Source: Mayfieldus sp963740555 (lineage in GTDB: Bacteria; Actinomycetota; Thermoleophilia; Solirubrobacterales; 70-9). From it: a stretch of 64,000 nt of DNA. A program made the translations under genes and the position numbers. The first letter of the stretch is position 1. Each line of letters opens with the position of its first letter. The notes below the pieces were generated by a model. That model did not search any database and was not told the origin of the DNA. It saw only the letters and a program-made list of their open reading frames with translations. The stretch covers positions 186,001 to 250,000 of the forward strand of contig CAVUES010000003.1 in the NCBI GenBank assembly GCA_963740555.1, written 5' to 3'. This document shows, in pieces, positions 1 to 8,972 of the stretch.

Positions 1-2
1 CC

Positions 3-704
3 TCAGCACAGCAGCAGCTCGAGAGACAGGCTCAGGAGCAACTCGACCGCACTCTCGACGAAGCTGCGGCGCGGCTGCGAGACGAGAGCGAGCAGCAGCT
101 GAAGCAGAGCACCGGCGACCTCGTGAGAGGAGCCCTGGCACAACTGCGCTCGGCGAGCGAAGCCGCCGCCAAGGAGGCGGACGAACGGATTCGCGACACG
201 ATCGAGGAAAACGCGCGCGGGGCCGAGCAACGGATCATCGGATCGGTCAAAGCGGCGACCGTTGACATCGGCGAAGAGGCGAAGGCGGCGCTCGACGGGG
301 AGGCCGAGACGCTGCGCACCAACCTCGCGAAGTCCACCGAGGCGGCTGCTGCCCAGGTCCTGCAGGAGGGCCGCAAGATGGCGGCTGCGCTGACCGAGCA
401 GGAGAAGAGGGCAGCCGAGAAGCTGTCCCGCAAGGCGATGCGCCGTGACCGTCGCGAGGAGCGGGAGGAGAAGGAGATCGCTCAGGGACAGGTCAACGAG
501 GCGGTGACGGCGCTACGGGCCGAGACCGAGCGCCAGCGCGCCGAGATGGCGCGTCAGGCGGCCGAGGCGCAGCAGCGCCTCAACCAGGCTGCCGAGCAGG
601 CGATTCGCGAGGGCACCGCCAAGGTGCGCACCGACACCGAGCATCTGCTCGACGAGCTGCTGCGCGACATCCGGGCGATCGGCGAGCAGTCGGCGACCGG
701 CTGA
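3..704 (+). CDS. Ala/Glu/Arg-rich coiled-coil protein, 5' end cut by the window
   Basis: The reading frame is open from base 3, so the true start lies upstream of the window; the first ATG inside is at 123. The visible 233 residues are almost entirely Ala, Glu, Arg, Gln and Lys with heptad-like spacing (for example repeated EQ/EK/AEQ blocks), as expected for a long helical coiled coil. No catalytic motif, signal peptide or membrane segment is visible. It ends 15 bp before the convergent gltB. A second protein of the same composition is at 56751-57710, so the genome carries at least two. Function is unknown; a structural or scaffold role is only inference. Confidence 0.7.
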   Translation, partial: SAQQQLERQAQEQLDRTLDEAAARLRDESEQQLKQSTGDLVRGALAQLRSASEAAAKEADERIRDTIEENARGAEQRIIGSVKAATVDIGEEAKAALDGEAETLRTNLAKSTEAAAAQVLQEGRKMAAALTEQEKRAAEKLSRKAMRRDRREEREEKEIAQGQVNEAVTALRAETERQRAEMARQAAEAQQRLNQAAEQAIREGTAKVRTDTEHLLDELLRDIRAIGEQSATG

Positions 705-719
705 GCCGACCCTCCTCAG

Positions 720-3700
720 CTACTCGGTCGAGATGCTCGGGTCGGCCTGGACCCTGTGGGGGACGATTTGGAGGAAGTGATCGCGCGGCCGGGACGCCAG
801 CTCGAGTGCGCGCTCGGCCTCCGATTCCTGCCCGCTGATCCGAAGCTCCTCGGCGTAGTGGCCGAGCAGATCGTCGAGGTCGAGTTGACCCTCGGCGTCC
901 AGCTCCTCGAGCTCGACCATGGCCCCCTCGCCGAGCCGCCGCTCGATCGCGTCGCGGTCGATGCCAAACGCGTTGACCCGGACGTAGACCCGCCCGCCAG
1001 TCATCCCGGCGCAGGCCCAGGGGCCGATGTCGCCGAGCACCACGGCCCGGCCAGAGGTCATGTACTCGAAGGCGAATCCCTTCGCGTTGGCGCGGTCGAC
1101 GATGCAACCGCGCGCGTCGTCGATCGACTCCGCCGGCTCGCCACCGAGCACGATGTCCGCCCCCGACAGCCGGATGCAGAAGCGCGAGTCGGCCGAGCCC
1201 TGCACGAACAGGCGCCCGCGCTGGGCGCCATAGGCGAAAGACTTTCCAACCGAGCCGTTCACCCGCTCGCCCTTCGCCCCCTTGCCCTTCAAGATCGAGA
1301 CCGTCCCGCCCAGCATCCCCTTGCCGACGCCGTCCTGGGCGCCGCCCTCGACCCGGCAGACGACGCCGTAAGCGTTGAACGCTCCAAATCCCTGGCCGGC
1401 GACCGAGCCACCGTTGAAGCTCAGCTCTGCCAGCACGTCGTCGGATGACTCGGGGCCGCCGTCGAAGATGCGGGCCCGCGATATCGCCCCGGAGAGCTCG
1501 GTTCCCAGCACGCGGTCGCTGGCGTCGGTTGGGCGCGGGAACTCCTGGTGGATGGTCTTGCCCGAGCAGACATCCTGGGCGAGAGCGGCGATCTGTGTCG
1601 AGGCCTCCTTGGCCTGCATGCGGATCGGCCGCGCGACCACGAGGCCCGCCTCGGCCCGCGCCTCGGCCATCACCTCCTCGGCCATAGGAAGGTCGATCGG
1701 CTCGAGGTCGAGGTACTCCTCGAGGGGCGTGATCAGCTCCGCGAGGTCGAGCCGCTCCTGGTGGGAAATCTGCTCCAGCAGGTCGTAGCGGCCGACCAGG
1801 TCCTGGGCCCGTTCGTAGCCCAGGGACGCGACGACCTCCTTGACCTCCTCGCCCATCGCGGCGAAGAAGCGGGCGCAGTTGTCCGCCGCCGTGTCGACCG
1901 CCTGCGGGGTGAACTTCTTCAGCCCGTGCTCCTGCGCCTGCTCGGTGGTCTCGATCTGGGTCGCGATCCCGACGTGGCAGGTGTCGAGCTGGCAGCCGCG
2001 GCAGATCGTGCAGCCGAGCGAGACCATCGCAAGGGTGCCGAAGGCGACACGGTTGGCGCCCAGGCAGTGCAGCTTCACGACGTCGTGGGCATGGCGGTAG
2101 CCGCCGTCGGCCCAGATCTCGACCCGGTTGCGGATCCCCGCCTCCATCAGCGCCCGGTGAACGGCGCGGGTGCCGATGTCGGACGGCAGGCCGACGTGGC
2201 GCAACGCATGCTGGCGGGCGGCGCCGGTGCCGCCCTCGAACCCCGACAGGGTGATGATGTCGGCGCCGGCCTTGGCGATCCCGAGCCCGATCGTGCCCAC
2301 GTTCGGCACCACCGGCACCTTGACCGACACCCGCAGGTCGGGGTTGACCGTCTTCAGCTCGTCGATCAGCTCCGCCAGGTCCTCGATCGAGTAGAGGTCG
2401 TGGTTGTTCGAGGGAGAGATCAGGTCCGTCCCGGCGGACGCGTTGCGGGCCGCGGCCACCTTCTCGGAGACCTTCTTGCCCGGCAGATGCCCGCCCTCAC
2501 CCGGCTTGGCGCCCTGGCCGATCTTGATCTCGGCGACGTATGAGGAGTTGAGCATCTCGGCCGAGACGCCGAAGCGGCCCGATGCCACCTGCTGGCCGCG
2601 CCACTTGCGGTACTCGCCGTACATGTCCCGGATCTCGCCGCCCTCGCCGTTGATGCAGAGGATGTTGATCGCCTTCGCCGCCGCCGCGTAGGCGCGGAAG
2701 GCGGGCTCGGACTGCGAGCCGAAGCTCATCGAGGAGATCACCAGCGGATAGTCGTGGTGGCCGACGCTCGCGTCCACTTCCCCGGGCTCAATCGGGTCGC
2801 GGTCGCCATTGACGGCCATCACGTGGCGCATCGAGATCGGGCTCTCCTTCTCGAGGTCGCGCACCTTCTGCGAGTACTCCTCATAGGCCCCCGAGCCGTT
2901 GGCGGTCGCGACCGCCGCCTTGTAGACCTTGGGATAGAAGCGGAAGGTCTTGGCGGGCTTCGCCTCCTCCTCGCCGGCAAGGACCCGCTGGCGCTCTCCG
3001 GCGTCGGTGTCGAGGTTCGAGAACCCGACCCCGCCCTTCTCGGAGGCGGCGAACGCCTCGGTCTGGAAGATCTCGGCGAGCTCCGGCTTGACGCCGATCG
3101 AGGAGAACTGGCGCGCGTAGCCGCGCACCTCGTGGATGCCGATCGTCGAGATCACCTTCTCGATCCCCTTGCGAAGGGCGCTGGCGAGGTTGGCGACGTC
3201 CTGCTCGTAGTCCTCGACGCAGATCACCTCGACCATCACGTAGGGGCAGACGCCGTTTGCGCCGAGTCCCAGGCCGAGCATCACGTCGTGCACGTTTCGC
3301 AGCGCCGCGGAGCGCAGGACGATCGCGCAGCGCCGGCGCAGGTTCTCCTCGCCGGGCTCGACCTTGAACTGCTTCAGCGCCTGGTCGACCGCCGAGACGG
3401 CGAGATGCGGGTCGACGAAGCGGCGCTCGCCCTCAAAGACGGTGCGGTCGGTGAGCACCAGCAGCTCGGCGCCATCGCGGACCGCTTTCACCGCCTCCTG
3501 TTTGAGGCGCTCGATCGCCCCCTGGGTGGTCTCCGACTCGAGCAGCGAGATGTCCACGGCCGCGGCTCGGCCCCGGAACTCCTCCCAGAGGTCCTCGAGC
3601 AGGTAGGTCTTGTGCTCGCGCGCGATCCTTCGGTAGGTGCTGTCGGAGAGCGGGGCCATGTCGTGGTGGCCGCCGAGGATCACCGGGAAGGAAGTCTCGA

Positions 3701-5372
3701 TCGTCGCCGTGTCCTCTCCCGGCGCCCAGATCGAGGGGCGACGGCCGAACACCGCGCGGGGCGAGAAGTGCTCGATCTCGCGCTCGCGGTCGATCGCCGG
3801 GTTTGTCACCACGGCCACCGTCTCCTTGAAGTAGTCGGCGAGGTTCTGGCGCTCCGGCGAAAGCGCCGCCAGGGGGCCGTCGTAGCCCAGCGAGCCGATC
3901 GGCTCGGCCCCGTTGGACGCCATCTGCTGAACCAGCTTCACGTCGTCGCGCTGCCAGCCGAAACCGGCCAGGACCCGGTCGGAGACCTTGACCGGCTCCT
4001 CCGGCCCGGCCTCGGCGTAGCCGGGTATCTCCTCGCCCTCCAGCGGGCCGCCGGTCTCGAGTGCCCGCTCGTAGGGGGCCATTTCGGCTGCGCCGGTGCG
4101 CTCCAGCCAGCGGTCGCGCACCAGCCGCTGCATCTGATCGTGCGGGTGAAGCACACTCTGCTTTCGATCGCGGTCGATCAGGACCAGCGTCTTCTCGCCC
4201 GGCGCCAGCGGCTTCGGCTCGGCGACCATGTCGTGGACCGAGACCACTCCAGGCTCGGAGCTGAACACGAAGTCGTCGGCGGTCTCGACCTGCCACAGGG
4301 GTCGCAGCCCCAGGGCGTCGGCAGAGAAGACGCACTCGTCCTGGTGGCGGGCGATCAGCGCCACCGGTCCCTGGGCGAACGGGCCCATCGTCTGACGCAG
4401 GTACATGTAGAAGCTGTGCAGATCGGCCGGCAGGCCGCGGATCTCGTCGACGATCGGGGGCACCACCATCTCCATCGCCTCGGCGAGGCTGAGCCCGCCG
4501 CGCCGCACCAGGGTGTCGATCGTGCGGTTGAGGTCCTGCGAGTCCGAGTTGCCCGCGTCGATCGGGACGCCGAGCATCTTCGCCTCCTGGCGAAGCTGAG
4601 CGATCGTGTTGATCTCGCCGTTGTGGCCGAGGACCGAGAACGGCTGCACGCGCTTGAACGACGGCCAGGTGTTGGTCGAGTAGCGGTTGTGCCCGAAGCA
4701 GCCGATCGTCTCGAAGCGCTCGTCGTGCAGGTCCGGGTAGTACTCGCCCAGCACGTTGGGCGAGCCCATCACCTTGTAGACGCAGGTCGAGGCCGAGAAC
4801 GAGGGGATGTGGATACCGAGCTTCCGCTCCAGCTCGATCATCAGGTCGAAGAGCACGTGGTCGCGACGCTGCGCGTCGGCGACCAGACCGGCCACCTGCC
4901 AGAAATGCGGCTCCTCCTCGCGCGCGGTCGGACCAAGAGCCGGCGACTCGACTGCGCCGGTGCGCTCGGCGAGGATGCGGAAGCCGCCCTGGCCGAGGAT
5001 CTCCCGGGCGTCGTGCTTGACTCGCTCGAGGTCCTGCGAACGCTCGACGAAGAAGTGGCCGACCGCGAACGCGTCGTCGAGTGTCAGCGCGGGGTTGTGT
5101 CCTCCGGCGCGCACCTCCTCGGCCCAGATCCGCCGCGGGATGTCGACCAGCAGACCACAGCCGTCGCCCTCGCCGTCCACGTTCCCGGCTCGGTGAAGCA
5201 TCTTCTGAAGCGACGCGATCGCCAGCTCGAGGGGGACGTGGCTGGGCGTGGCGTCGCGGCGAACCGACGCATAGATCGCGCACGCGTCCTTGTCCTCGAC
5301 GCTGGGTGGTGAGACCCGTGGACGATAGGCGCGCTCCGGCGAGAAGCGCTGACGAGACTGGGTGGGTGCCAC
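720..5372 (-). CDS. gltB: Glutamate synthase large (alpha) subunit
   Basis: A 1550-aa protein of normal GltB length. It moves the glutamine amide to 2-oxoglutarate to make two glutamates. The Ntn-type glutaminase domain is N-terminal: the likely nucleophile Cys31 sits in DACAIYA, so a propeptide of about 30 residues would be removed, and HNRYSTNT and LGHNGEINT follow. The FMN/synthase domain contains KPGEGGHLPGKKV. The 3Fe-4S ligands are Cys1121, Cys1127 and Cys1132 (C-x5-C-x4-C). The C-terminal Gly-rich helix domain has GQGFGAFNAYG. The GTG start at 5372 is fixed by GGAGG five bases upstream. No gltD (NADPH-oxidising beta subunit) lies on either side, so the electron-donating partner must be encoded elsewhere or be ferredoxin. 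Confidence 0.96.
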   Translation of the reverse strand: MAPTQSRQRFSPERAYRPRVSPPSVEDKDACAIYASVRRDATPSHVPLELAIASLQKMLHRAGNVDGEGDGCGLLVDIPRRIWAEEVRAGGHNPALTLDDAFAVGHFFVERSQDLERVKHDAREILGQGGFRILAERTGAVESPALGPTAREEEPHFWQVAGLVADAQRRDHVLFDLMIELERKLGIHIPSFSASTCVYKVMGSPNVLGEYYPDLHDERFETIGCFGHNRYSTNTWPSFKRVQPFSVLGHNGEINTIAQLRQEAKMLGVPIDAGNSDSQDLNRTIDTLVRRGGLSLAEAMEMVVPPIVDEIRGLPADLHSFYMYLRQTMGPFAQGPVALIARHQDECVFSADALGLRPLWQVETADDFVFSSEPGVVSVHDMVAEPKPLAPGEKTLVLIDRDRKQSVLHPHDQMQRLVRDRWLERTGAAEMAPYERALETGGPLEGEEIPGYAEAGPEEPVKVSDRVLAGFGWQRDDVKLVQQMASNGAEPIGSLGYDGPLAALSPERQNLADYFKETVAVVTNPAIDREREIEHFSPRAVFGRRPSIWAPGEDTATIETSFPVILGGHHDMAPLSDSTYRRIAREHKTYLLEDLWEEFRGRAAAVDISLLESETTQGAIERLKQEAVKAVRDGAELLVLTDRTVFEGERRFVDPHLAVSAVDQALKQFKVEPGEENLRRRCAIVLRSAALRNVHDVMLGLGLGANGVCPYVMVEVICVEDYEQDVANLASALRKGIEKVISTIGIHEVRGYARQFSSIGVKPELAEIFQTEAFAASEKGGVGFSNLDTDAGERQRVLAGEEEAKPAKTFRFYPKVYKAAVATANGSGAYEEYSQKVRDLEKESPISMRHVMAVNGDRDPIEPGEVDASVGHHDYPLVISSMSFGSQSEPAFRAYAAAAKAINILCINGEGGEIRDMYGEYRKWRGQQVASGRFGVSAEMLNSSYVAEIKIGQGAKPGEGGHLPGKKVSEKVAAARNASAGTDLISPSNNHDLYSIEDLAELIDELKTVNPDLRVSVKVPVVPNVGTIGLGIAKAGADIITLSGFEGGTGAARQHALRHVGLPSDIGTRAVHRALMEAGIRNRVEIWADGGYRHAHDVVKLHCLGANRVAFGTLAMVSLGCTICRGCQLDTCHVGIATQIETTEQAQEHGLKKFTPQAVDTAADNCARFFAAMGEEVKEVVASLGYERAQDLVGRYDLLEQISHQERLDLAELITPLEEYLDLEPIDLPMAEEVMAEARAEAGLVVARPIRMQAKEASTQIAALAQDVCSGKTIHQEFPRPTDASDRVLGTELSGAISRARIFDGGPESSDDVLAELSFNGGSVAGQGFGAFNAYGVVCRVEGGAQDGVGKGMLGGTVSILKGKGAKGERVNGSVGKSFAYGAQRGRLFVQGSADSRFCIRLSGADIVLGGEPAESIDDARGCIVDRANAKGFAFEYMTSGRAVVLGDIGPWACAGMTGGRVYVRVNAFGIDRDAIERRLGEGAMVELEELDAEGQLDLDDLLGHYAEELRISGQESEAERALELASRPRDHFLQIVPHRVQADPSISTE

Positions 5373-5434
5373 TGATACCTCCGGGTTCCGCGCCTTCTTC
5401 GAGCGGGCACGCGACGGGGTTGCAGGGTCGCCAC

Positions 5435-5440
5435 ATTATA
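5435..5440 (-). promoter_or_regulatory. -10 box of gltB promoter
   Basis: A perfect TATAAT on the minus strand, 62 bp upstream of the gltB GTG. No good -35 hexamer is seen 17 bp further up, where the sequence reads GCGGTT. A transcript from here would have a leader of about 55 nt containing the GGAGG ribosome site. The rest of the 162-bp gap to parA holds only the parA -10 box. Confidence 0.5.
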
Positions 5441-5522
5441 GGTTCGACCCCCGGCGAAACCGCGGTACGGAAGGAGCCAACGGGCGAATTCCGCGCCTGT
5501 GCAGGGCCTTCTATGCAGCATG

Positions 5523-5528
5523 TAGTCT
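5523..5528 (+). promoter_or_regulatory. -10 box, leaderless start of the ParA-like gene
   Basis: TAGTCT followed by six bases and then the GTG start at 5535. With a normal discriminator, transcription would begin on or next to the start codon. No Shine-Dalgarno sequence is present, which supports leaderless translation. Confidence 0.5.
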
Positions 5529-5534
5529 GGCCGC

Positions 5535-6335
5535 GTGGCCCTGACGATCGCGATCCTCTCCCAGAAGGGCGGCACCGGGAAGACCACGATGACCCGCTCG
5601 CTGGCCGACGTCTTCGGCCGCGTTGGCCTCCAAACCCTGTGCGTGGACGGCGACCCGCAGGGCAACCTCTCCGACTACTTCGACACCGACCCCGAGGCGC
5701 AACCGACCCTGGGCGAGGTCCTGACCGGTCGGGCGAAGGCCGTCGACGCGATCCACGACGGCGTCATCCCCGCCAACCTCGGGCTCGCCGAGGCGGAGCT
5801 GGTCCTGTCCGGCAAGATGGGCCGCGAGCTGACGATGCGAAACGCGTTGCGCGAGGCAAAGCGCCGCTACGACGCGATCCTCATCGACTGCCCCCCGACC
5901 CTCGGTTTGCTCACCGTCAATGCCTTGGTGGCCGCCGACTGGGCGCTGCTCAGCGCCGAGGCCGAGTACTTCTCGCTTCAGGGGGTCGAGCAGGCGCTGG
6001 AGGTGGTGGCGCTGGCGAGCGAGAACCTCAACCCGGAGCTCGACGTGCTGGGGGTCGTGCTCAACATCGCCAACATGCGCACCCGGCATGCGCGCGAAAC
6101 GCTCCACACCCTCAAGCAGCACTTCCCTCCCACCTTCGAGACCGTGATCCGCCGCTCGATCGCCTACGCGGAATCATCGGAGCGGGCGATCCCGATCCTC
6201 GACTACCGGCCCGACCGGGGCGTCGACTACCTGCGGCTGGCGGCGGAGATCTTCGAGCGCCTGGAGATGTCAGAGCAGCGCGAGCGGGTCGAGGCGATGA
6301 CGGCCAAGCTGACTCCGGCCGCCCAGGGAGCCTAG
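5535..6335 (+). CDS. ParA/Soj-family ATPase, orphan
   Basis: A 266-aa P-loop ATPase. The deviant Walker A motif KGGTGKTT (about residues 11-18) and the switch region VDGDPQGN (about 38-45) are those of ParA/Soj/MinD-like proteins that form ATP dimers on DNA or membrane and position cargo. IDCPPTLGLLTVNAL is the Walker B region. No parB, parS-like repeat or other partition gene is adjacent, so it is more likely a chromosomal ParA paralogue for cargo positioning than a plasmid partition ATPase. Its stop codon interlocks with that of the convergent cupin gene in a 4-bp CTAG (6332-6335). Confidence 0.88.
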   Translation: MALTIAILSQKGGTGKTTMTRSLADVFGRVGLQTLCVDGDPQGNLSDYFDTDPEAQPTLGEVLTGRAKAVDAIHDGVIPANLGLAEAELVLSGKMGRELTMRNALREAKRRYDAILIDCPPTLGLLTVNALVAADWALLSAEAEYFSLQGVEQALEVVALASENLNPELDVLGVVLNIANMRTRHARETLHTLKQHFPPTFETVIRRSIAYAESSERAIPILDYRPDRGVDYLRLAAEIFERLEMSEQRERVEAMTAKLTPAAQGA

Positions 6336-6712
6336 CCCCACCCCATCGGCTCGTAGCCGCTCGAGCGCGGCGCCGAGACGATCAGGACCCGGACGCTGCC
6401 ATCGCCCTCGTTTCGGATCGTCCGCCGCACCTCGGGCGAGACGCGCACGAAGGTGCCCGCCGGCGCGGCGGACTCGGTTCCATCGATCACCGCGGTGCCG
6501 TCGCCCTCCCAGACGATGAAGACCTCCTCGTGGTCGCGCTGGCTCTCGTCGTGCTCGGGGATCTGCCCACCGGGGCCGATTTCGACCATGTTCATTCCGA
6601 ACGCGTGCACACCGAGCGACTTGCGGGCAAGCCCCCAGACGCATTCGCCAGAGCCCTCCATCTGCTCGAACTCGGCGCGGTCAAGGACCGTATAGCCGTC
6701 GCCCTCGGTCAT
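6332..6712 (-). CDS. Small cupin-domain protein
   Basis: A 126-aa single-domain cupin. The stretch GGQIPEHDESQRDHEEVF followed by GDGTAVIDG fits cupin motif 1 (His...His/Glu metal ligands), and a later region around PAGTFVRVSPEVRRTIRNEG fits motif 2. Such proteins bind a divalent metal or small ligand; the substrate cannot be read from the sequence. The ATG at 6712 is preceded by a GAGGAG ribosome site. It is divergent from the SnoaL-like gene at 6777 with a 64-bp gap, and convergent with the ParA gene. Confidence 0.82.
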   Translation of the reverse strand: MTEGDGYTVLDRAEFEQMEGSGECVWGLARKSLGVHAFGMNMVEIGPGGQIPEHDESQRDHEEVFIVWEGDGTAVIDGTESAAPAGTFVRVSPEVRRTIRNEGDGSVRVLIVSAPRSSGYEPMGWG

Positions 6713-6743
6713 CGTGCTCTCCTCTCGTCGCTCGGGATGGAAG

Positions 6744-6750
6744 GATTATC
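6744..6750. promoter_or_regulatory. Candidate shared -10 region between cupin and SnoaL-like genes
   Basis: GATTATC reads as a -10-like GATTAT on the plus strand and GATAAT on the minus strand. Predicted start sites would give leaders of about 20-25 nt to 6777 and 6712, both of which have purine-rich ribosome sites. Neither -35 region is convincing, so this is tentative. Confidence 0.3.
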
Positions 6751-6776
6751 GCCATCGGACCGAGGAGAGGATCGGA

Positions 6777-7211
6777 ATGAGCGGCAAGGATGTGCCGGCG
6801 GCGCTTCGAGAGGCGATCGAGCGCTACAACGAAGCCTGGAACACCCACGACCTCGACGCGATCATGTCGATGCACGCCCCCGACATGGTGTTCGATAACC
6901 ACACCGCGGGCGAGTCTGCGAGCGGTGAGGAGGTCCGCGGCCACATCGGCGCGATCTTCGAGACCTGGCCCGACATCGAGTTCTCGACCCGGCGGCTGTA
7001 CCTGCGCGACGGTCTCGTGGTTCAGGAGTGGACCGCGACCGCGACCCACGCAAAGACGATGCGCCGCGGCGACCTCGAGGCGGAGCCGACTGGAAAGACC
7101 GTCAGCTGGGACGGGCTCGACGTGATCCCGTTCGAGGACGGACTGGTCAAACGCAAGGACGTCTACTCGGACTCGGTCTCGATCCTGCGCCAGGTCGGTT
7201 TGCTCGACTAG
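6777..7211 (+). CDS. SnoaL-like (NTF2-fold) protein
   Basis: A 144-aa protein with the pattern of the SnoaL/ester-cyclase-like NTF2 superfamily: an N-terminal helix with RYNEAWNTHDLDAIMSMHAPDMVF, then GHIGAIFETWPDIEF and a curved-sheet C-terminus. Members are small binding or isomerase/hydrolase domains; here the substrate is unknown. The ATG at 6777 is chosen because GAGGAGAGG precedes it; an upstream in-frame start at 6714 would overlap the cupin gene's leader and lacks a ribosome site. Stops 12 bp before thrB on the other strand. Confidence 0.78.
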   Translation: MSGKDVPAALREAIERYNEAWNTHDLDAIMSMHAPDMVFDNHTAGESASGEEVRGHIGAIFETWPDIEFSTRRLYLRDGLVVQEWTATATHAKTMRRGDLEAEPTGKTVSWDGLDVIPFEDGLVKRKDVYSDSVSILRQVGLLD

Positions 7212-7223
7212 CTCCGGCCCCGC

Positions 7224-8102
7224 CTAGAGCTCCGGGACGTCCACCCCGTGCGGGGTGAAGGGCAGGCGGCAGACCTCGGCCCAGTCGCTACAGCGACGCT
7301 CGAGCTCCTCGACCACCTTGCCGGTGTCCTGCCAGGTGCTCCAGACCAAAAGGGTCGGACCGGCGCCCGAGATCGTCGCCCCCAGCGCCCCGATCTCCGG
7401 CGCCGCCTCCAGCAGCTCCATCGAGCGCGGGTAGAGCTGGCGTCGGTGCGGCTGATGGATTCGGTCGCGCAGGCCGCGCCCGACCAGGTTCAGGTCCGCC
7501 TGCTGAAGGCCGAGCACCAGCAGAGCGGCGGCGGAGACGTTCGCGACCGCGTCTTCCAGCGGCACCTGCTCCGGCATCGCCGCGCGGGCAGCCTCGGTGG
7601 CCACCTCCTCGGCGGGGATCACCGCCACCGCTTCCAGTCCCTCGGGAGGATCGAAGCGAGCCGCGGACGGAGAGCCACCGTCCTCGCCGCAGATCACGAA
7701 ACCGCCGTAGATCGCCGCCGCCACGTTGTCCGGGTGGCCCTCCAGCTCGGCAGCCCGCGTGAGCAGCTCCGCCGGACTCAGGGCAAGCTCGTAGAGGTGA
7801 TCCGCGGCGGCCAGGCCGGCGACGATCGCCGCGGCGCTGGAGCCCAATCCGCGAGCCAGCGGGATGTCGCTGCGGATGCTGAAGCGGAGCCCCTCGGCGG
7901 GGTGCAGCGTCTCGAACGCGCGCACGACGAGGTTGTCGCGGCCGCTCGAGACCTCCAGCTCACCGGGGTCGACGGAGAACTCCCCCGTCTCTTCGACCTC
8001 GACCTCCATCCGCAACGCCAGGGCTGCGGCCATCACGTCGTAGCCCGGCCCGAGGTTGGCCGAGGAGGCCGGCACCCGAACAAGGCGTCGCCGACCGGTC
8101 AA
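7224..8102 (-). CDS. thrB: Homoserine kinase
   Basis: A 292-aa GHMP-family kinase that phosphorylates L-homoserine with ATP, the step before threonine synthase. The N-terminal VRVPASSANLGPGYD and the ATP-binding loop PLARGLGSSAAAI (about residues 81-93) identify it; the C-terminal motif GATISGAGPTLLVW is the GHMP motif 3. The TTG at 8102 is the only initiator close to the conserved N-terminus and lies 4 nt after the stop of the redoxin gene, consistent with coupling. The frame is open much further upstream, but that part overlaps the redoxin gene. thrC and hom are 6.5 kb away, so the threonine genes are split. Confidence 0.92.
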   Translation of the reverse strand: MTGRRRLVRVPASSANLGPGYDVMAAALALRMEVEVEETGEFSVDPGELEVSSGRDNLVVRAFETLHPAEGLRFSIRSDIPLARGLGSSAAAIVAGLAAADHLYELALSPAELLTRAAELEGHPDNVAAAIYGGFVICGEDGGSPSAARFDPPEGLEAVAVIPAEEVATEAARAAMPEQVPLEDAVANVSAAALLVLGLQQADLNLVGRGLRDRIHQPHRRQLYPRSMELLEAAPEIGALGATISGAGPTLLVWSTWQDTGKVVEELERRCSDWAEVCRLPFTPHGVDVPEL

Positions 8103-8106
8103 GCGC

Positions 8107-8646
8107 CTACTTCCACTTGATCGTGCAGCCGACCGGGGGCGTCTCGGCCTGTTCAGGGTCGCGGCCCTCGAGCACCGCGTCGAGCGCCTCGCGCAGCCAG
8201 CTCGCGTGCTGCGTCGGGTCGTCGTAGTCGGAGTCGGGAGCTCCTCGGTAGCGCAGCCGCAGATCGGCGTCGAAGACGAAGACATCGGGAGTGCGTTCGG
8301 CGCCGAACGCGCGCGCGACGTCCTGGCCTTCGTCGAATAGATAGGGATTCGGCCATCCACCCTCAGCCTGCACTCGCTCCCGCATCGCCTCCGGGCCGTC
8401 CTGTGGATAGCGCTCAGCGTCGTTGGAATTGATTGACAGGAAGCGCACCCCGCGGTCGGAGTAGTCTCGGGCCGCTTCGAGCAGCCGATCGTGCCAGGCG
8501 AGCGCGTATGGACAGTGGTTGCAGGTCCAGTAGACGACGGTCGCCGCCTCGCCGCCGGGCTCGCCCAGCGACTCGGTCTGGCCATCGACGTTCGGAAGCT
8601 CGAACGCCGGCGCCGGATCTCCGATCCCAATTCCGTTCTCTGTCAT
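8107..8646 (-). CDS. Thioredoxin-fold redoxin (AhpC/TSA-like, CxxC)
   Basis: A 179-aa protein of the AhpC/TSA-redoxin superfamily. IGDPAPAFELPNVDG is the typical start of the fold, and TCNHCPYALAW carries the CxxC redox pair. No signal peptide is present, so it should act in the cytoplasm as a thiol reductase or peroxidase-like protein. Its ATG overlaps the stop codon of the upstream thioredoxin-like gene (ATGA, 8643-8646), and thrB follows after 4 nt, giving a three-gene operon. Confidence 0.85.
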   Translation of the reverse strand: MTENGIGIGDPAPAFELPNVDGQTESLGEPGGEAATVVYWTCNHCPYALAWHDRLLEAARDYSDRGVRFLSINSNDAERYPQDGPEAMRERVQAEGGWPNPYLFDEGQDVARAFGAERTPDVFVFDADLRLRYRGAPDSDYDDPTQHASWLREALDAVLEGRDPEQAETPPVGCTIKWK

Positions 8647-8972
8647 CTCTGTTTGGCTTTCGCCAGCATCTCGCGAAGGTCCTCGGGGTCGGGAAGCGGC
8701 GAGGTTCGCCCGTCCCGGCGTCGATAGATCCGGCAGGTTAGGCCGCGGGGCTCACCGGCGACCGGCGGCTGCAAATCGAGGCCGTCGATGCGGATCGTCG
8801 GCGAGCCCGGAAAGTCGGTGCGCTCCGCATCGTCATCAGTCTCGATCTCGGTGACCACAACTGACTCTGGGTCAAGACCGGCCGCCTCCGCCTCCTCGCG
8901 CAGCATCGCCAGCGCCCGCTCCCAGGAGGGACATCCCTTCCACCACAACAACTCGATCCGGGGGGTACGCAC
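8643..8972 (-). CDS. Small thioredoxin-fold protein, DF-family/alkylmercury-lyase-like
   Basis: About 109 aa. The layout RIELLWWKGCPSWERA, then FPGSPTIRIDG and GLTCRIYRR, matches short thioredoxin-fold proteins often annotated as DF-family (seleno)proteins, related to the C-terminal part of alkylmercury lyase. Only one cysteine is in the usual active-site position (GCPSW, not CxxC). The GTG at 8972 starts just before the first strand; the frame is open to 9086 but the added residues look unstructured. A TAAGCT box at 8984-8989 on the minus strand may be the operon promoter. First gene of the operon with the redoxin and thrB. Confidence 0.7.
   Translation of the reverse strand: MRTPRIELLWWKGCPSWERALAMLREEAEAAGLDPESVVVTEIETDDDAERTDFPGSPTIRIDGLDLQPPVAGEPRGLTCRIYRRRDGRTSPLPDPEDLREMLAKAKQR

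Noticed and set aside
2754..5312. 852-aa open frame on the plus strand opposite gltB
   Set aside because: It is complementary to the highly conserved gltB frame and is rich in Arg, Leu, Val, His and Asp as expected for an antisense frame in G+C-rich DNA. No domain is visible.
5535..6335. ParA-like gene as sign of an integrated plasmid
   Set aside because: No parB, parS-like repeats, replication or transfer genes are nearby and the composition matches its neighbours.
8103..8630. Upstream extension of thrB
   Set aside because: The region is a Ser/Arg-rich out-of-frame copy of the redoxin gene; homoserine kinases start just before VRVPASSANLGPG.
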